Assembly: GCF_006716425.1 (NCBI RefSeq)
Contig: NZ_VFOZ01000001.1
Span: 3,410,001-3,474,000, forward strand
DNA: 64,000 nt
Origin: Actinoallomurus bryophytorum
GTDB taxonomy: Bacteria; Actinomycetota; Actinomycetes; Streptosporangiales; Streptosporangiaceae
Reading direction: 5' to 3'
Every line of letters starts with the position of its first letter. The first letter of the stretch is position 1. A model generated the notes under the pieces. It was not told the origin of the DNA. It saw only the letters and a list, made by a program, of their open reading frames with translations, and did not search any database. Positions 53,991 through 62,572 of this stretch are shown piece after piece. A program made the translations under genes and the position numbers.

Positions 53991-54080
53991 GGAGGCTTCG
54001 CCTAGTCCGGTCTATGGCGCCGCACTGCTAATGCGGTTTGGGCTTACCGTCCATCCGGGGTTCAAATCCCCGAGCCTCCG
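53991..54080 (+). tRNA. tRNA-Ser(GCU)
   Basis: GGAGGCT...AGCCTCC plus discriminator G, anticodon stem CCGCA/TGCGG around CTGCTAA with anticodon GCT, a long variable arm and T-loop GTTCAAATC. It is the insertion site of the element that follows. Confidence 0.97.
54047..54080 (+). other. Putative attL core (tRNA-Ser 3' end)
   Basis: The variable-arm, T-arm and acceptor 3' half of tRNA-Ser(GCU), 73 bp from the integrase stop. AICE integrases use tRNA 3' halves and restore the gene on insertion. No second copy is present up to 64000, so attR is beyond the window. The exact core is not determinable. Confidence 0.6.
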
Positions 54081-54091
54081 CACCACCTGCA

Positions 54092-54128
54092 CCCTCTCCG
54101 GTGATCTGATCACTGGAGGGGGTGTTTT
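54092..54128. terminator. Terminator between tRNA-Ser and int
   Basis: An 11-bp stem (CTCCGGTGATC / GATCACTGGAG, one G-T) followed by GGGGTG and five Ts. It can end the rightward tRNA transcript. Confidence 0.8.
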
Positions 54129-54153
54129 TGGTCTTGTGGTCTCATTCCTGGTC

Positions 54154-55542
54154 TCATTCGGTCCCCCAGAGGGCTGACCCGATGAGCGCGCTCGCGTCGC
54201 GGACCTGTGGAGAGGCGACGTGCGTGTACCGCTCGGTGGTGGTGACGCGTGCGTGGCCCAAGATCTCCTGAACGACGCGGATGTGGACGCCCTGCTCGAT
54301 GAGGAGCGTGGCGGCGGTGTGCCTGGCGTCGTGGAGGCGGCCGTCTCGGACGCCGGCCTTCTTAAGGATGGTCTTCCACTCCCGCCAGTCTTCGGTGCGG
54401 CTGATCGGTCGGCCGTTCTCCTGGCAGAAGACCAGGTCGTGATCCTCCCAGTCGTCGCCTGCCATGGCCCGTTCGAGGAGTTGTTCCTCCTGGCGTGCTC
54501 TGAGTAGCGGTAGGAGTTCTTGGGGGCACTGGAGGGTGAGCTTTGACTTGCCCTTGCGTTGTCGGAAGACGGCGCCTCCTTGCCATCTCTTCGGGCAGTA
54601 CCGGGCGTGCTCTGCGCAGCCCGCGCCACAGGTCTGGCGGGGGCAGCGGTGGTTGCGGGTCTTGCAGTCGGGTGGGCAGTTCGGCTTGTGTGCGTGCTCC
54701 TTGCAGTTCTTCGGGCAGGGTGCGCGGTGCCACTTCTTGCCGCAGGTGTGTGGGTTCTCGCATCCGTGTTGCCAGTTCGCGCGTTGGATCTGGAACCACG
54801 CTCTGATGACGCCGGTTTCGAGGTCGACGTAGGACCAACGCAGCCCCAGCGCCTCGCCCTGGCGGATGCCGAGGGCGAGAGCGACGGACCAGCGTGCGGC
54901 GTTGCGGCGTCCTTTCGCGGCGTCGAGGATCAGGCGGGCTTCTTCCCGTGTGAAGGGCTCGATCTCGTGGTCTTCCGCGGTTGGCGCGTCGATCAGCCGC
55001 GCGACGTTGCGGCCGACCTTGTCCCTCCTGATCGCGATCGTGAGAGCGCGGGACAGGATGCGATGGACCTTGAGGACGGTGCTCGATGACCGGCCGGCGT
55101 CATACATCTGCTGATACGTCGCGTCCAGGTGTTCGGGAAGCAGGCGGTCCAGCCGATGTTTGCCGAGAAGCGGGACGACCCACTTTCGCGACTTGCTCCG
55201 GTAGTCGTCCAGCGTGCGCGGCGCCATCTTTCCGGAAGCCACGAGACGTTCGCAGATGGTGTTGAGGTAGGTGTCCATCCACTGTTCGACGGTCGGCGAG
55301 CGGCCGGCCTTGGTCAGCTTCCCTGCGTCGCGTTGCGCTTCGAGCTTGCGAACCTTGTCAGTCACGCCGGCCTGTGTCTTGGCGCTGACATGACGTCGGT
55401 CGGGACTTCCGTCGTTCTTGATGCCCATGGTGACGCGGCCGTGCCAGCGGCCGTCGCCACCGAGGTAGATGGAGGAGCGGCCGTCCGGGGTCCGCGTGTC
55501 TTTCGTGCGGCCCTTGCTGGTCTTTCCGGGCAAGTTGATCAC
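54154..55542 (-). CDS. int: Tyrosine integrase with cysteine-rich insert
   Basis: 462 residues. Core-binding SAM-like domain (about 83-180), catalytic domain with Arg227 (GIRQGEALGLRW), His404/Arg407 (HDARH), His430 and nucleophile Tyr439 (ERYTH). Between Arg227 and the HxxR box lies an insert (about 261-316) with ten cysteines (CENPHTC, CPKNC, CPPDC, CGAGC and others), probably two or more zinc knuckles. Its start overlaps the xis stop by 4 bp. It catalyses integration into, and with Xis excision from, tRNA-Ser. Confidence 0.95.
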   Translation of the reverse strand: MINLPGKTSKGRTKDTRTPDGRSSIYLGGDGRWHGRVTMGIKNDGSPDRRHVSAKTQAGVTDKVRKLEAQRDAGKLTKAGRSPTVEQWMDTYLNTICERLVASGKMAPRTLDDYRSKSRKWVVPLLGKHRLDRLLPEHLDATYQQMYDAGRSSSTVLKVHRILSRALTIAIRRDKVGRNVARLIDAPTAEDHEIEPFTREEARLILDAAKGRRNAARWSVALALGIRQGEALGLRWSYVDLETGVIRAWFQIQRANWQHGCENPHTCGKKWHRAPCPKNCKEHAHKPNCPPDCKTRNHRCPRQTCGAGCAEHARYCPKRWQGGAVFRQRKGKSKLTLQCPQELLPLLRARQEEQLLERAMAGDDWEDHDLVFCQENGRPISRTEDWREWKTILKKAGVRDGRLHDARHTAATLLIEQGVHIRVVQEILGHARVTTTERYTHVASPQVRDASALIGSALWGTE

Positions 55543-55841
55543 CTCTCTTCTTCGATTCGGAGACGTTCGATGTAGTCGTGCAGCGCCGCGGAGGGGATCT
55601 TGCGGCTCCTGCCGATGTGGATGGACTCGATCTCGTGCGCGGTGAGGAGTTCATAGAGCTTCGTTCTGCTGATGCGGAGGAGCGCGGCGGCTTCGGGGAG
55701 CGTGTAGAGGAGCGGTGCGTCGTGGGCTGTGGTCGTAGCGTTCACCTCCTCTTTCGTGTTGTTCGTCCGCGCGGACGTCCGGATGTTGTGTGGCTCTACG
55801 CGCGCAGGCGCGCGCGAGGACGCGGACGTTCGGGGGTTCAC
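55539..55841 (-). CDS. xis: Excisionase-type MerR-like HTH protein
   Basis: 100 residues. The C-terminal 55 form a helix-turn-helix of the excisionase family: LLYTLPEAAALLRISRTKLYELLTAHEIESIHIGRSRKIPSAALHDYIERL. A disordered N-terminus follows the GTG start at 55841, which overlaps the upstream stop (GTGA). Xis bends the att DNA to favour excision. Confidence 0.88.
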   Translation of the reverse strand: MNPRTSASSRAPARVEPHNIRTSARTNNTKEEVNATTTAHDAPLLYTLPEAAALLRISRTKLYELLTAHEIESIHIGRSRKIPSAALHDYIERLRIEEER

Positions 55842-57601
55842 GGACGAGTTGCGGCACGCCAGCGTCCGCGGCTGACTTGCCGGACGCGGTTGGCGTCTGC
55901 GTGTTGCTGGAGTCGGCTGTAGATCCAGGTGCGACCCATGCCGGTGATCTTCATGAGCTGGGAGACAGAGAGTCCGTCGTCGGGGGCTTCGAGGAGGCCT
56001 GTCCAGAGGGCTTGTTCGGGGTCGGTGTCGATGAGTTCGGCGTCGATCACCTCTTCTTCCTCGGTGGTGTGGTCGATGGCGTCGGAAGACAGGGCGTCGA
56101 GCTGCGGGCGTCGGCCGTGATGGGCACGGGCGATGGCACGTACGCGTTCGTCGGTGAGCAGGTAGGCGCGGGCGCGCCTTGGGACGTCATGGCCTGGGGC
56201 GGAGACGAGGAACTTGCCGGGAGCGTTGAGGGTGTGGGCGTGCCAGCCGGCGGAGTGGGCGCCCTGGCCGAGGATGAGATCGGTGTCCCGTCGTTCGCGG
56301 ACGCGAAGGCATACGCGGATGTCCATCTGGGAGCGGACAGCGCCCTTGCCCATGGCGGCCTGGGTTGGGCGCTGGGTGGCGGCCAGGAGGGTAACGGCGA
56401 CGGCGCGGCCTCGCCGGGCGATGGAGTCGGCGTGGTTGGTGGCGTCGGGGGAATCGTCAGCGAGTTCGGCGTACTCGTCGACGACGATGATCAGCGCCGG
56501 TTCCTGTGGGCTCGGCGTCCACAGGCGGGAGCCCCGGCGCGTCATCTCGGTGGCCCGGGTATCGAGGACGGCAACGGCGTCGGCGAGGAGCTGGCCGGCT
56601 TCGCGAGGGTTGGTGGCGATCCGGTCGAGGCATGACGCCCAGGGCTGGAGTTCCATCCCGCCCTTGAGGTCGATGCCCCATAGGACGACGTCGGGGCATG
56701 CGGTGAGGGCTGCGAGGATGACGTTGAGGATGCCGCTCTTGCCCGATCCGGCGATGCCGGCGACGAGGGCGTGCCGGTGCAGGAGCGTGACGCGTACAGG
56801 TGTGGCGTCCTCGAAGACGCCGAGGTCGACCGGATCGGCGACGGTTTCGCCGGTAGGCGGTGGCCAGGGGATCGGGCGAGCGTGCGGGTCCTTTTCCAGG
56901 ATGTGAATGAGGCAGTGATCAGCGCGGGCAGGATCGGGCTCCACCCGTACGGATCCGGGACGGACGCTGAGAGCCGACTCGATGGCGGGGAGTTTGCCGA
57001 TGACGTCGGTGACGGTCTGGCCGCGTTTGAGGGCGAGACGGGCGCGCCATCCCCACAGGTCGACCACGGCGGACATGACACGTGATCCGGTGAGGCCGAT
57101 GGTGTCGGCGAGATCGGGCCAGGCCTGGATGGTCCGCTCGATTCGGACGCGGGCGCGGCGTCGGCGGTGCCACCACCACGGCGCTCCCCCGGCCAGCGTC
57201 CCGAGGAGGAGCAGACCCGGCAGCGGCGGCGCGGTAGGCCCGTGCGCGATTCCGGCGGCGAGCCAGACTCCCCCGGCAGCCGTCACGGCGGCCCCGTAGA
57301 CGCGTTCGATGGTGCGGTCGAGCCAGCGTTTCCCGCCCGCGATCAGGGCGGCGAGGATCATGGCTGCTGCGATGGCAACGGGCCAACTGCCGGAGTGATG
57401 CGGGTGGAGGACTACGGCGGTCGCGGTCAGGAGCATGGCAGTGGTGAACGGGGCGAGTTCGGACCGGTAGCGGTACAGCCATTTACCGAGTACGGCGATG
57501 GTCTCGCCGACATGGCGGTCGTCGGTGACGACGTACAGAGGCATCGGTTCCTGGCGGCCCCAGCGGCGGCGGGGACGGCGAGTCGGGTAGCGCTGTCTCA
57601 T
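55838..57601 (-). CDS. FtsK/SpoIIIE-type DNA translocase, TraB-like
   Basis: 587 residues. Two to four N-terminal membrane segments (about 30-130), then a P-loop ATPase (VAGIAGSGKSGILNV, Walker B IIVVDEYAEL and AATQRPTQAAMGKG) and a C-terminal winged-helix (about 535-585, LSVSQLMKITGMGRTWIYSRLQQ) for clt/TRS recognition. The single-protein conjugation machine of AICEs. Start ATG 57601 overlaps the stop of the upstream small gene. Confidence 0.9.
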   Translation of the reverse strand: MRQRYPTRRPRRRWGRQEPMPLYVVTDDRHVGETIAVLGKWLYRYRSELAPFTTAMLLTATAVVLHPHHSGSWPVAIAAAMILAALIAGGKRWLDRTIERVYGAAVTAAGGVWLAAGIAHGPTAPPLPGLLLLGTLAGGAPWWWHRRRRARVRIERTIQAWPDLADTIGLTGSRVMSAVVDLWGWRARLALKRGQTVTDVIGKLPAIESALSVRPGSVRVEPDPARADHCLIHILEKDPHARPIPWPPPTGETVADPVDLGVFEDATPVRVTLLHRHALVAGIAGSGKSGILNVILAALTACPDVVLWGIDLKGGMELQPWASCLDRIATNPREAGQLLADAVAVLDTRATEMTRRGSRLWTPSPQEPALIIVVDEYAELADDSPDATNHADSIARRGRAVAVTLLAATQRPTQAAMGKGAVRSQMDIRVCLRVRERRDTDLILGQGAHSAGWHAHTLNAPGKFLVSAPGHDVPRRARAYLLTDERVRAIARAHHGRRPQLDALSSDAIDHTTEEEEVIDAELIDTDPEQALWTGLLEAPDDGLSVSQLMKITGMGRTWIYSRLQQHADANRVRQVSRGRWRAATRP

Positions 57602-57933
57602 CGGCCACCGTCCACGGGACGGGATCCGGGCGCGTACCGGTGCGGGAGCTGACCGTTGGCGTCGACTTCGTCCCGCAGGTAGCCAAGCGGGTCGTTCTCG
57701 CCGTCCTGGTCGGCGGCGAGGGTGGCCCGTGCGGCGGCGAGCAGGTTGGCGTACTGGCCGCGGGCGAGGGCGAGCAGAGTACGGAGCCGGTCGATCTCCG
57801 TGATGAGTACGGGGACGTCGGCGATGGCTGTCCACAGGGCTGTGGATACGCGCCGGGCGTGGGCGTCACGGAGGTGAGTACGGACGGCGTCGAGGTCGAG
57901 GGTCGGGCGTGGGGCGTGCTGGGGTCGTGTCAT
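57598..57933 (-). CDS. Small AICE-associated helical protein
   Basis: 111 residues, helical with TEIDRLRTLLALARGQYANLLAAARATLAADQDGENDPLGYLRDEVD. A common companion of TraB genes in AICEs, role unknown. Overlaps both neighbours by 4 bp. Confidence 0.7.
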   Translation of the reverse strand: MTRPQHAPRPTLDLDAVRTHLRDAHARRVSTALWTAIADVPVLITEIDRLRTLLALARGQYANLLAAARATLAADQDGENDPLGYLRDEVDANGQLPHRYAPGSRPVDGGR

Positions 57934-58136
57934 GAGGGTGTGGGCGCCTCCCTTCGGTCGGGGATGTCGTCGGCCGGCGTGGCGGGTGTCAGTCCGAACG
58001 AGGTCAGGAGCTGCTCGGCGGCGGGTACGGCGTCATGGATCTGCGTGCCGCTGAAGCGGGTCTTGACGTTCTGGCGTGCGAGTTCGCGCATGACGAGGTT
58101 GATCACGGCGAAGGGGTCATACGTCGGCTTGCTCAT
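57930..58136 (-). CDS. Small AICE-associated protein
   Basis: 68 residues starting MSKPTYDPFAVINLVMRELARQNVKTRFSG. Helical; unidentified. Overlaps the next gene by 4 bp and the upstream DUF2637 gene by 20 bp. Confidence 0.65.
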   Translation of the reverse strand: MSKPTYDPFAVINLVMRELARQNVKTRFSGTQIHDAVPAAEQLLTSFGLTPATPADDIPDRREAPTPS

Positions 58137-58791
58137 GGGTGGTGCCTTCCTGTGTGAGCTGCTGGCGGAGCTGGGTGGCGCGGGCGTTGCTGACGCGCAG
58201 CGTCGTACGCAGCGCGTCGCGGGTGATCGGGCGTCCGCCGTTGGCCTCGCGGTGGCGGGCATCGGCGGTACGGGCCGCGGCGATCAGTTCGTCGGCGGAC
58301 CGGTGTCGGGGACGGTGCTTGCGGTGAGTACGGCGTGGAGGCTCGTCGTTCGCGGCCTCGGCGATGTCCGGGGTTCCGGCCTCGGTTCGTCCTCGCAGGG
58401 CGTGCAGGTGGGCGGTGAGTCCGAGGACGGCGGCGGGGACGGCACCGACGAGGACGACGATCGGCCAGGACACTAAGAGCAGCCCGGTACGGGCGGCGTG
58501 GAAGGTCGCGTTACCCGCGATGCTGGCCGCGATGGCGCCGATGGCGTTGGCGCGGGCGAACCGGCGCGCGGCGGTCGACTGTGTGGAGGCGGCCAGCCAC
58601 ACGCGTGCCGATGTCATCGCGTACGCGTCGAGGGTGACGGGGAGCAGCCAGGCGAGCCGGGGAGGCCAGCCGGCGATGTGGGCACGTCCTTGCAGTCCGG
58701 AGAAGCTCGCCACCGCGGCCGATGCGGCGGCGATCGTCATTCCAGCGGTTACCCACAGGTCGCGCTCGGCGTTGGCATGGGTTGCGTTCAT
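58117..58791 (-). CDS. DUF2637 membrane protein (Spd-like)
   Basis: 224 residues with four helices in the first 130 residues (AGMTIAAASAAVASFSGLQGRA, LAWLLPVTLDAYAMTSARVWLA, ...), then a basic linker (RTHRKHRPRHR) and a C-terminal HTH-like segment ITRDALRTTLRVSNARATQLRQQL. DUF2637 proteins are regular parts of AICEs and plasmids and may serve intramycelial spread. Confidence 0.85.
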   Translation of the reverse strand: MNATHANAERDLWVTAGMTIAAASAAVASFSGLQGRAHIAGWPPRLAWLLPVTLDAYAMTSARVWLAASTQSTAARRFARANAIGAIAASIAGNATFHAARTGLLLVSWPIVVLVGAVPAAVLGLTAHLHALRGRTEAGTPDIAEAANDEPPRRTHRKHRPRHRSADELIAAARTADARHREANGGRPITRDALRTTLRVSNARATQLRQQLTQEGTTHEQADV

Positions 58792-58807
58792 AAGTTGGGA
58801 TCTCCTT

Positions 58808-59002
58808 TCAGAGGTTGAGGCCGGACAGGAAGTGGGCCATGGAACGGACGCCGTCTCGGATCTGCGGCGCGAGCGAGGTCGAGGCGAGGTAGAAGCCGAA
58901 GAGCGTGCAGGCGATCGCGTGCCATGCGCGTAGGCCGGCGTAGCGGTACAGCAGGTAGACCAGCGCGCCGAGCACCATCACGAGCGAGATGGATAGGACC
59001 AA
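58808..59002 (-). CDS. Small membrane protein of the element
   Basis: 64 residues: MVLSISLVMVLGALVYLLYRYAGLRAWHAIACTLFGFYLAST, two helices. TTG 59002 has a perfect AAGGAGGTGA site 7 nt upstream, which decides this unusual start. Confidence 0.7.
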   Translation of the reverse strand: MVLSISLVMVLGALVYLLYRYAGLRAWHAIACTLFGFYLASTSLAPQIRDGVRSMAHFLSGLNL

Positions 59003-59009
59003 GTCGAGA

Positions 59010-59264
59010 TCACCTCCTTGGGGAAAGCGACGTCAGCGCTTCCGGAGAGTCGTCGGCCGAACGGGGAGCAACGGGCAGCGTTCGGTCGGTCGGGGACTTG
59101 CGGACGTGCAGGCCCAGCACGCTGCGGGCGAAGCCAGCGAGCGGCGTGGGGGGCTTGGTTTCCAGCGCGCTCCATGGCGCCTCGCGCTGAGTGCCGGCGA
59201 TGACGAGGCCGACGAGGACGAGCGCGAAGACGGCCAGGCCAAGCCCGACAATGACGACGGTCAT
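59010..59264 (-). CDS. Small membrane protein with basic tail
   Basis: 84 residues: one helix MTVVIVGLGLAVFALVLVGLVIAG, then a cytosolic Pro/Arg tail. ATG 59264 overlaps the upstream stop by 4 bp, so it is part of the same transcript. Confidence 0.6.
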   Translation of the reverse strand: MTVVIVGLGLAVFALVLVGLVIAGTQREAPWSALETKPPTPLAGFARSVLGLHVRKSPTDRTLPVAPRSADDSPEALTSLSPRR

Positions 59265-59455
59265 GACTCGCTCACCGCCGCGCTCTTGTGCTGGCGGACG
59301 CGGTGGGGACGGATGACGTGCCGGGATCGCCTGTTCCGTCGCCACCAGGCGGCGCGCGCTTGGCATTTGCGGCAGAGGCTGTACCGGCGCTGTGCTCGGG
59401 CGCCGCAGGGGCAGTGCCAGGGCCAGTCGTCCAGGGGGATGGGGTGAAGGTGCAT
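59261..59455 (-). CDS. Small zinc-knuckle protein
   Basis: 64 residues with CPCGARAQRRYSLCRKC, a CXC...CXXC metal-binding pattern, and an Arg-rich C-terminus. The likely first gene of the leftward transfer operon. Confidence 0.6.
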   Translation of the reverse strand: MHLHPIPLDDWPWHCPCGARAQRRYSLCRKCQARAAWWRRNRRSRHVIRPHRVRQHKSAAVSES

Positions 59456-59539
59456 CAGCGACTCCTCTCAGAGCCCGATGCCGTGTCCGGGAGAGCGGCC
59501 CCCGCATCTCGTAAACACGTACAAACATGTTCACTAGTT

Positions 59540-59560
59540 CAGCGCTACGGGATAGCGCTG
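59540..59560. promoter_or_regulatory. Perfect inverted repeat, likely operator
   Basis: CAGCGCTA and TAGCGCTG flank 5 bp, in the divergent intergenic region between the transfer operon (59455) and the HTH-DUF5919 gene. A second palindrome AACATGTT lies at 59524-59531. Confidence 0.6.
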
Positions 59561-59674
59561 TCAAGGCGTGGGGGTTCTACCGGGACGCGGTTCGGGGGTT
59601 ATCGGGTTTTCCGTACGCCATCGAGGATGCGCCGATCACACGAGACGAGCACCTGCGTAGCTGGACGTGTTCAT

Positions 59675-59710
59675 GACGTCCTCACTACTGTGTTGACGTC
59701 CCGAGACGTC
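59675..59710. promoter_or_regulatory. Three GACGTC sites upstream of the HTH-DUF5919 gene
   Basis: GACGTC palindromes at 59675, 59695 and 59705 (20- and 10-bp spacings) end 20 bp before the start codon. The second overlaps a TTGACG -35-like string at 59693. Confidence 0.6.
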
Positions 59711-59729
59711 CTGCGATCCGGTCAGGTAA

Positions 59730-60473
59730 ATGGCGAACGAACGGCTAAGAGCGGCCCTGCTTGAACGGGGCATGACCACGGGCGCACTCGCCACAGCGAT
59801 CGACGTGGACGAGAAGACCGTCGAACGCTGGATCACCAAGGGACGCACGCCCTACCGCCGGCACCGCTACGCAGTGGCTTCACACCTGAAACTGGACGAA
59901 GGCTACCTCTGGCCCGAAGCACTCTCCGGCGAACAGATCACCGCAGCCTCAGAAAGCGAGATCGTCTCCGTCTACCCACACCGCTGGTCTGTTCCCAGGG
60001 ACCTCTCGGGACGTCTCTTCGAGGCGGCCGAGGAGGAGATCGGCATCCTCGTCTACAGCGGACTGTTCATCGCCGAAGACTCGGGCCTTCAAAAGCTCTT
60101 CGCCGACAAGGCGCGAGCAGGGGTGCGGGTGCGCTTCCTGCTCGGCGACCCCGACAGCCCGCACGTTGCCCAGCGAGGCGCCGACGAAGGCATCGATGAC
60201 GCGATGGCGGCCAAAATCCGAGGCGTCATCCGTCTGTATCGGCCACTGGCCAGCGTGGAGGGTGTCGAGTTCCGGCTGCACGACACCGTGCTGTACAACT
60301 CGATCTATCGGGCCGACGAGCAGTTCCTCGTCAACATGCACGTGTACGGCGTCGCCGCCTCCAACGCGCCCTTCCTGCACCTGCGCAGAGTCGCCGGCGG
60401 CGACATGGTCAACACCTACGAAACAAGCTTCGAACGCGTCTGGGAAGGCGCCAGACCACTACCGGGGGACTGA
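59730..60473 (+). CDS. HTH-DUF5919 protein
   Basis: 247 residues. N-terminal XRE-like HTH (MTTGALATAIDVDEKTVERWITKGRTPYRRHRYAVASHL, about 14-50) and a C-terminal DUF5919 domain with a phospholipase-D-like sheet, RLHDTVLYNSIYRADEQFLVNMHVYG, but no complete HKD motif. Probably a regulator that senses a ligand. Followed 3 bp later by a NUDIX gene, hence one operon. Confidence 0.85.
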   Translation: MANERLRAALLERGMTTGALATAIDVDEKTVERWITKGRTPYRRHRYAVASHLKLDEGYLWPEALSGEQITAASESEIVSVYPHRWSVPRDLSGRLFEAAEEEIGILVYSGLFIAEDSGLQKLFADKARAGVRVRFLLGDPDSPHVAQRGADEGIDDAMAAKIRGVIRLYRPLASVEGVEFRLHDTVLYNSIYRADEQFLVNMHVYGVAASNAPFLHLRRVAGGDMVNTYETSFERVWEGARPLPGD

Positions 60474-60476
60474 GAC

Positions 60477-60953
60477 ATGGGCCGCAGGATCGACTACTAC
60501 GACGACCCCAACGCCCCCGCAGCCAATAGCCTCGTCCCATCCGTCAACGTCGTCGTCACCAACGACGCGGGCGGGATCCTGCTCATCCGCCGGACCGACA
60601 ACGACAACTGGTCACTACCCGGCGGCGCCATGGACCTCGGAGAATCCCTCTCCCAAGCGGGCATCCGCGAGACCAAGGAAGAGACCGGCATCGACTGCGA
60701 GATCACCGGCCTTGTCGGCATCTACACCGACCCCAAACACGTGCTGCACTACACGAGCAACGACGAAGTCCGCCAAGAGTTCACCGTCGTTCTCACCGGT
60801 CGTCCGGTCGGCGGGCGGCCGACACCGAGCGATGAGTCGAGCGAAGTTCGTTGGGTTGGTCACCATGAGCTGTCGGCCTACACGATGCATCGTTCAATGC
60901 GGCATCGGCTGGAACGACACCTTTCGTCCGAGGTAATCCCCGAAATCAGCTAA
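60477..60953 (+). CDS. NUDIX hydrolase
   Basis: 158 residues. The NUDIX box GGAMDLGESLSQAGIRETKEETGI is complete (GX5EX7REXXEEXGX). It hydrolyses a nucleoside-diphosphate-linked compound. AICEs often encode NUDIX proteins beside an HTH protein (in pSAM2, Pif, which interferes with redundant transfer, is one). Tightly coupled to the preceding gene. Confidence 0.93.
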   Translation: MGRRIDYYDDPNAPAANSLVPSVNVVVTNDAGGILLIRRTDNDNWSLPGGAMDLGESLSQAGIRETKEETGIDCEITGLVGIYTDPKHVLHYTSNDEVRQEFTVVLTGRPVGGRPTPSDESSEVRWVGHHELSAYTMHRSMRHRLERHLSSEVIPEIS

Positions 60954-61090
60954 ACGGACCTTGTCGCGCAGGGTGCAAAGCTCCATCAAAGCGGCTTCGC
61001 CCATGTTGATCCTATTCGGCGGAGCGGAAGCCATAGCAAGGACCATGTCTTCAGGCGGAACAGGGTTTAGCTCAACAACGTCTAAGGGGA

Positions 61091-61903
61091 ATGAATCGTT
61101 GGCCTAGCAGGCATCTTCTGGTGATCGCCGGCAGCGTGGCTTTCCTTCTCGCCACCGGCTGGTCGATCATCGGTCTAGTGATCTACGGCGGCGAGATGGT
61201 GCCAAACCTGATCGCAGAGCTAGCGGGCGTATCGCTAGAGGTAGCTATCGTAGCGCTGATCGTGGAGCGCTTGATGGCCCGACACCAACGCTGGCAATGG
61301 GATTTCGCCTACCGTGCGCTCGCCAAGAGAGCCAGCGAGGTATTTGTAGATGTCGTGAGACTTGTATTTGTTCATAGCAGTAATGAAGCGCTGCATGCCA
61401 ACCTTCCGCGCTATGGATACTTCGTCCAACTCGCGCAGCAGCATCTAGACGAGCTACGTAGCCACATTGAAGGATCGGCAACTGCTCTCGATTCGAGTAC
61501 TCACGAAGAATATCGCCGCATGGAGCGTCGATTCTCATGGTGTATTAGGCAACTGCTGGAAGCGTCGACAGATTCCAACGCTCGTGTCGACCTTTATCCG
61601 CTGTTGAGTAAAATCGCGACTTCCGTCTTCGAATTGCTCACTCAGGTCGACGGTGATCATCGACGAATTCTTTCGGTTGCGGAGTCGTGTGTGGCGACAG
61701 CGTCGTCATCGCAGCTTGCGCATGTCGAGCAAGGTGGAATCTTTACAAATAGACTGGCTGCCCAATCATTGCTTTTGGAAGAATTGGGCTCGGAGTACGG
61801 GCAAATATCATCCATTGCCCAAGATGTCGATTGTGACTACTCGATTCCCTACTTTATGATCGACTACCTACTGCTCGCGCGGGAAGAGGGCGTGTTGGGC
61901 TAG
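61091..61903 (+). CDS. Two-helix membrane protein with cytosolic helical domain
   Basis: 270 residues. Two helices (about 9-31 and 37-58) then about 200 residues of helical domain (HLDELRSHIEGSATALDSSTHEEYRRMERR). Family unknown. G+C is clearly below that of neighbours and codon use differs, a sign of separately acquired cargo. A G-rich AAGGGGA lies directly before ATG 61091, so start choice is unsure. Confidence 0.7.
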   Translation: MNRWPSRHLLVIAGSVAFLLATGWSIIGLVIYGGEMVPNLIAELAGVSLEVAIVALIVERLMARHQRWQWDFAYRALAKRASEVFVDVVRLVFVHSSNEALHANLPRYGYFVQLAQQHLDELRSHIEGSATALDSSTHEEYRRMERRFSWCIRQLLEASTDSNARVDLYPLLSKIATSVFELLTQVDGDHRRILSVAESCVATASSSQLAHVEQGGIFTNRLAAQSLLLEELGSEYGQISSIAQDVDCDYSIPYFMIDYLLLAREEGVLG

Positions 61904-61989
61904 CGTGGTCAGTGAGCCATCGGGGCGACGGGCTGGTCTATATCCCGCTAGGAACGCCCTGCGAAGGTCTGTGAACACGGGATCTCATA

Positions 61990-62547
61990 TCAACTGAACG
62001 GTATCGTGCGCTTGATACGTTCGATGGCTCTTATTGACCTCACGATACGTGGTGAGGAGCGACTGATCGATCGAGTAACCAGGTGCCCTTCCCCATATCG
62101 GGACTGGATTTCGGCGAGGCGGCTCTCGACTGCGATCGGCTGGCCAGCAGGTGTCGTGGTCATGTCGGAGTAGGTCAACGCATCCGAAAGAAGCTGGTTC
62201 GCGGGCTCGAATTCACACACGAGCTCGTGGAGCAGACCACGCTCCTCGGCCTCGTTGGCCGCGCAGGAGTGGTGGGCGACGAGACCGCACAGATGTTCGC
62301 CGGCACGCTCAACGCCGCGCAGGTATCGGGCGCCGTCGAGGGGATGGAAGCCTGTGACCACGAGACTGGGTGAGTAACCAATGTCGTGCAGCCAAGCGGC
62401 AGCTTCGAGGAGGTCCGCATCCTTGCCGAGGACGGGGGCAAGACCCTGCGCCCGTCGGGCGACGCCCTGCGTGTGGGACCAGCGGCGCGGCAAGGGTTCT
62501 TCCAGCAGGTTGCGGGCGATCTCAGCGGCCCAGGATGCTTGGCTCAT
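61990..62547 (-). CDS. HD-domain hydrolase
   Basis: 185 residues with the HD motif AAAWLHDIGYSPSLVVTG and early His (RRWSHTQGVARRAQ), plus GLVAHHSCAANEA. A metal phosphohydrolase of nucleotide-like substrates. Common AICE cargo. ATG 62547. GACGT-type sites lie just upstream. Confidence 0.88.
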   Translation of the reverse strand: MSQASWAAEIARNLLEEPLPRRWSHTQGVARRAQGLAPVLGKDADLLEAAAWLHDIGYSPSLVVTGFHPLDGARYLRGVERAGEHLCGLVAHHSCAANEAEERGLLHELVCEFEPANQLLSDALTYSDMTTTPAGQPIAVESRLAEIQSRYGEGHLVTRSISRSSPRIVRSIRAIERIKRTIPFS

Positions 62548-62572
62548 GCTTCGACGTTAGGCGGATGTGGAG

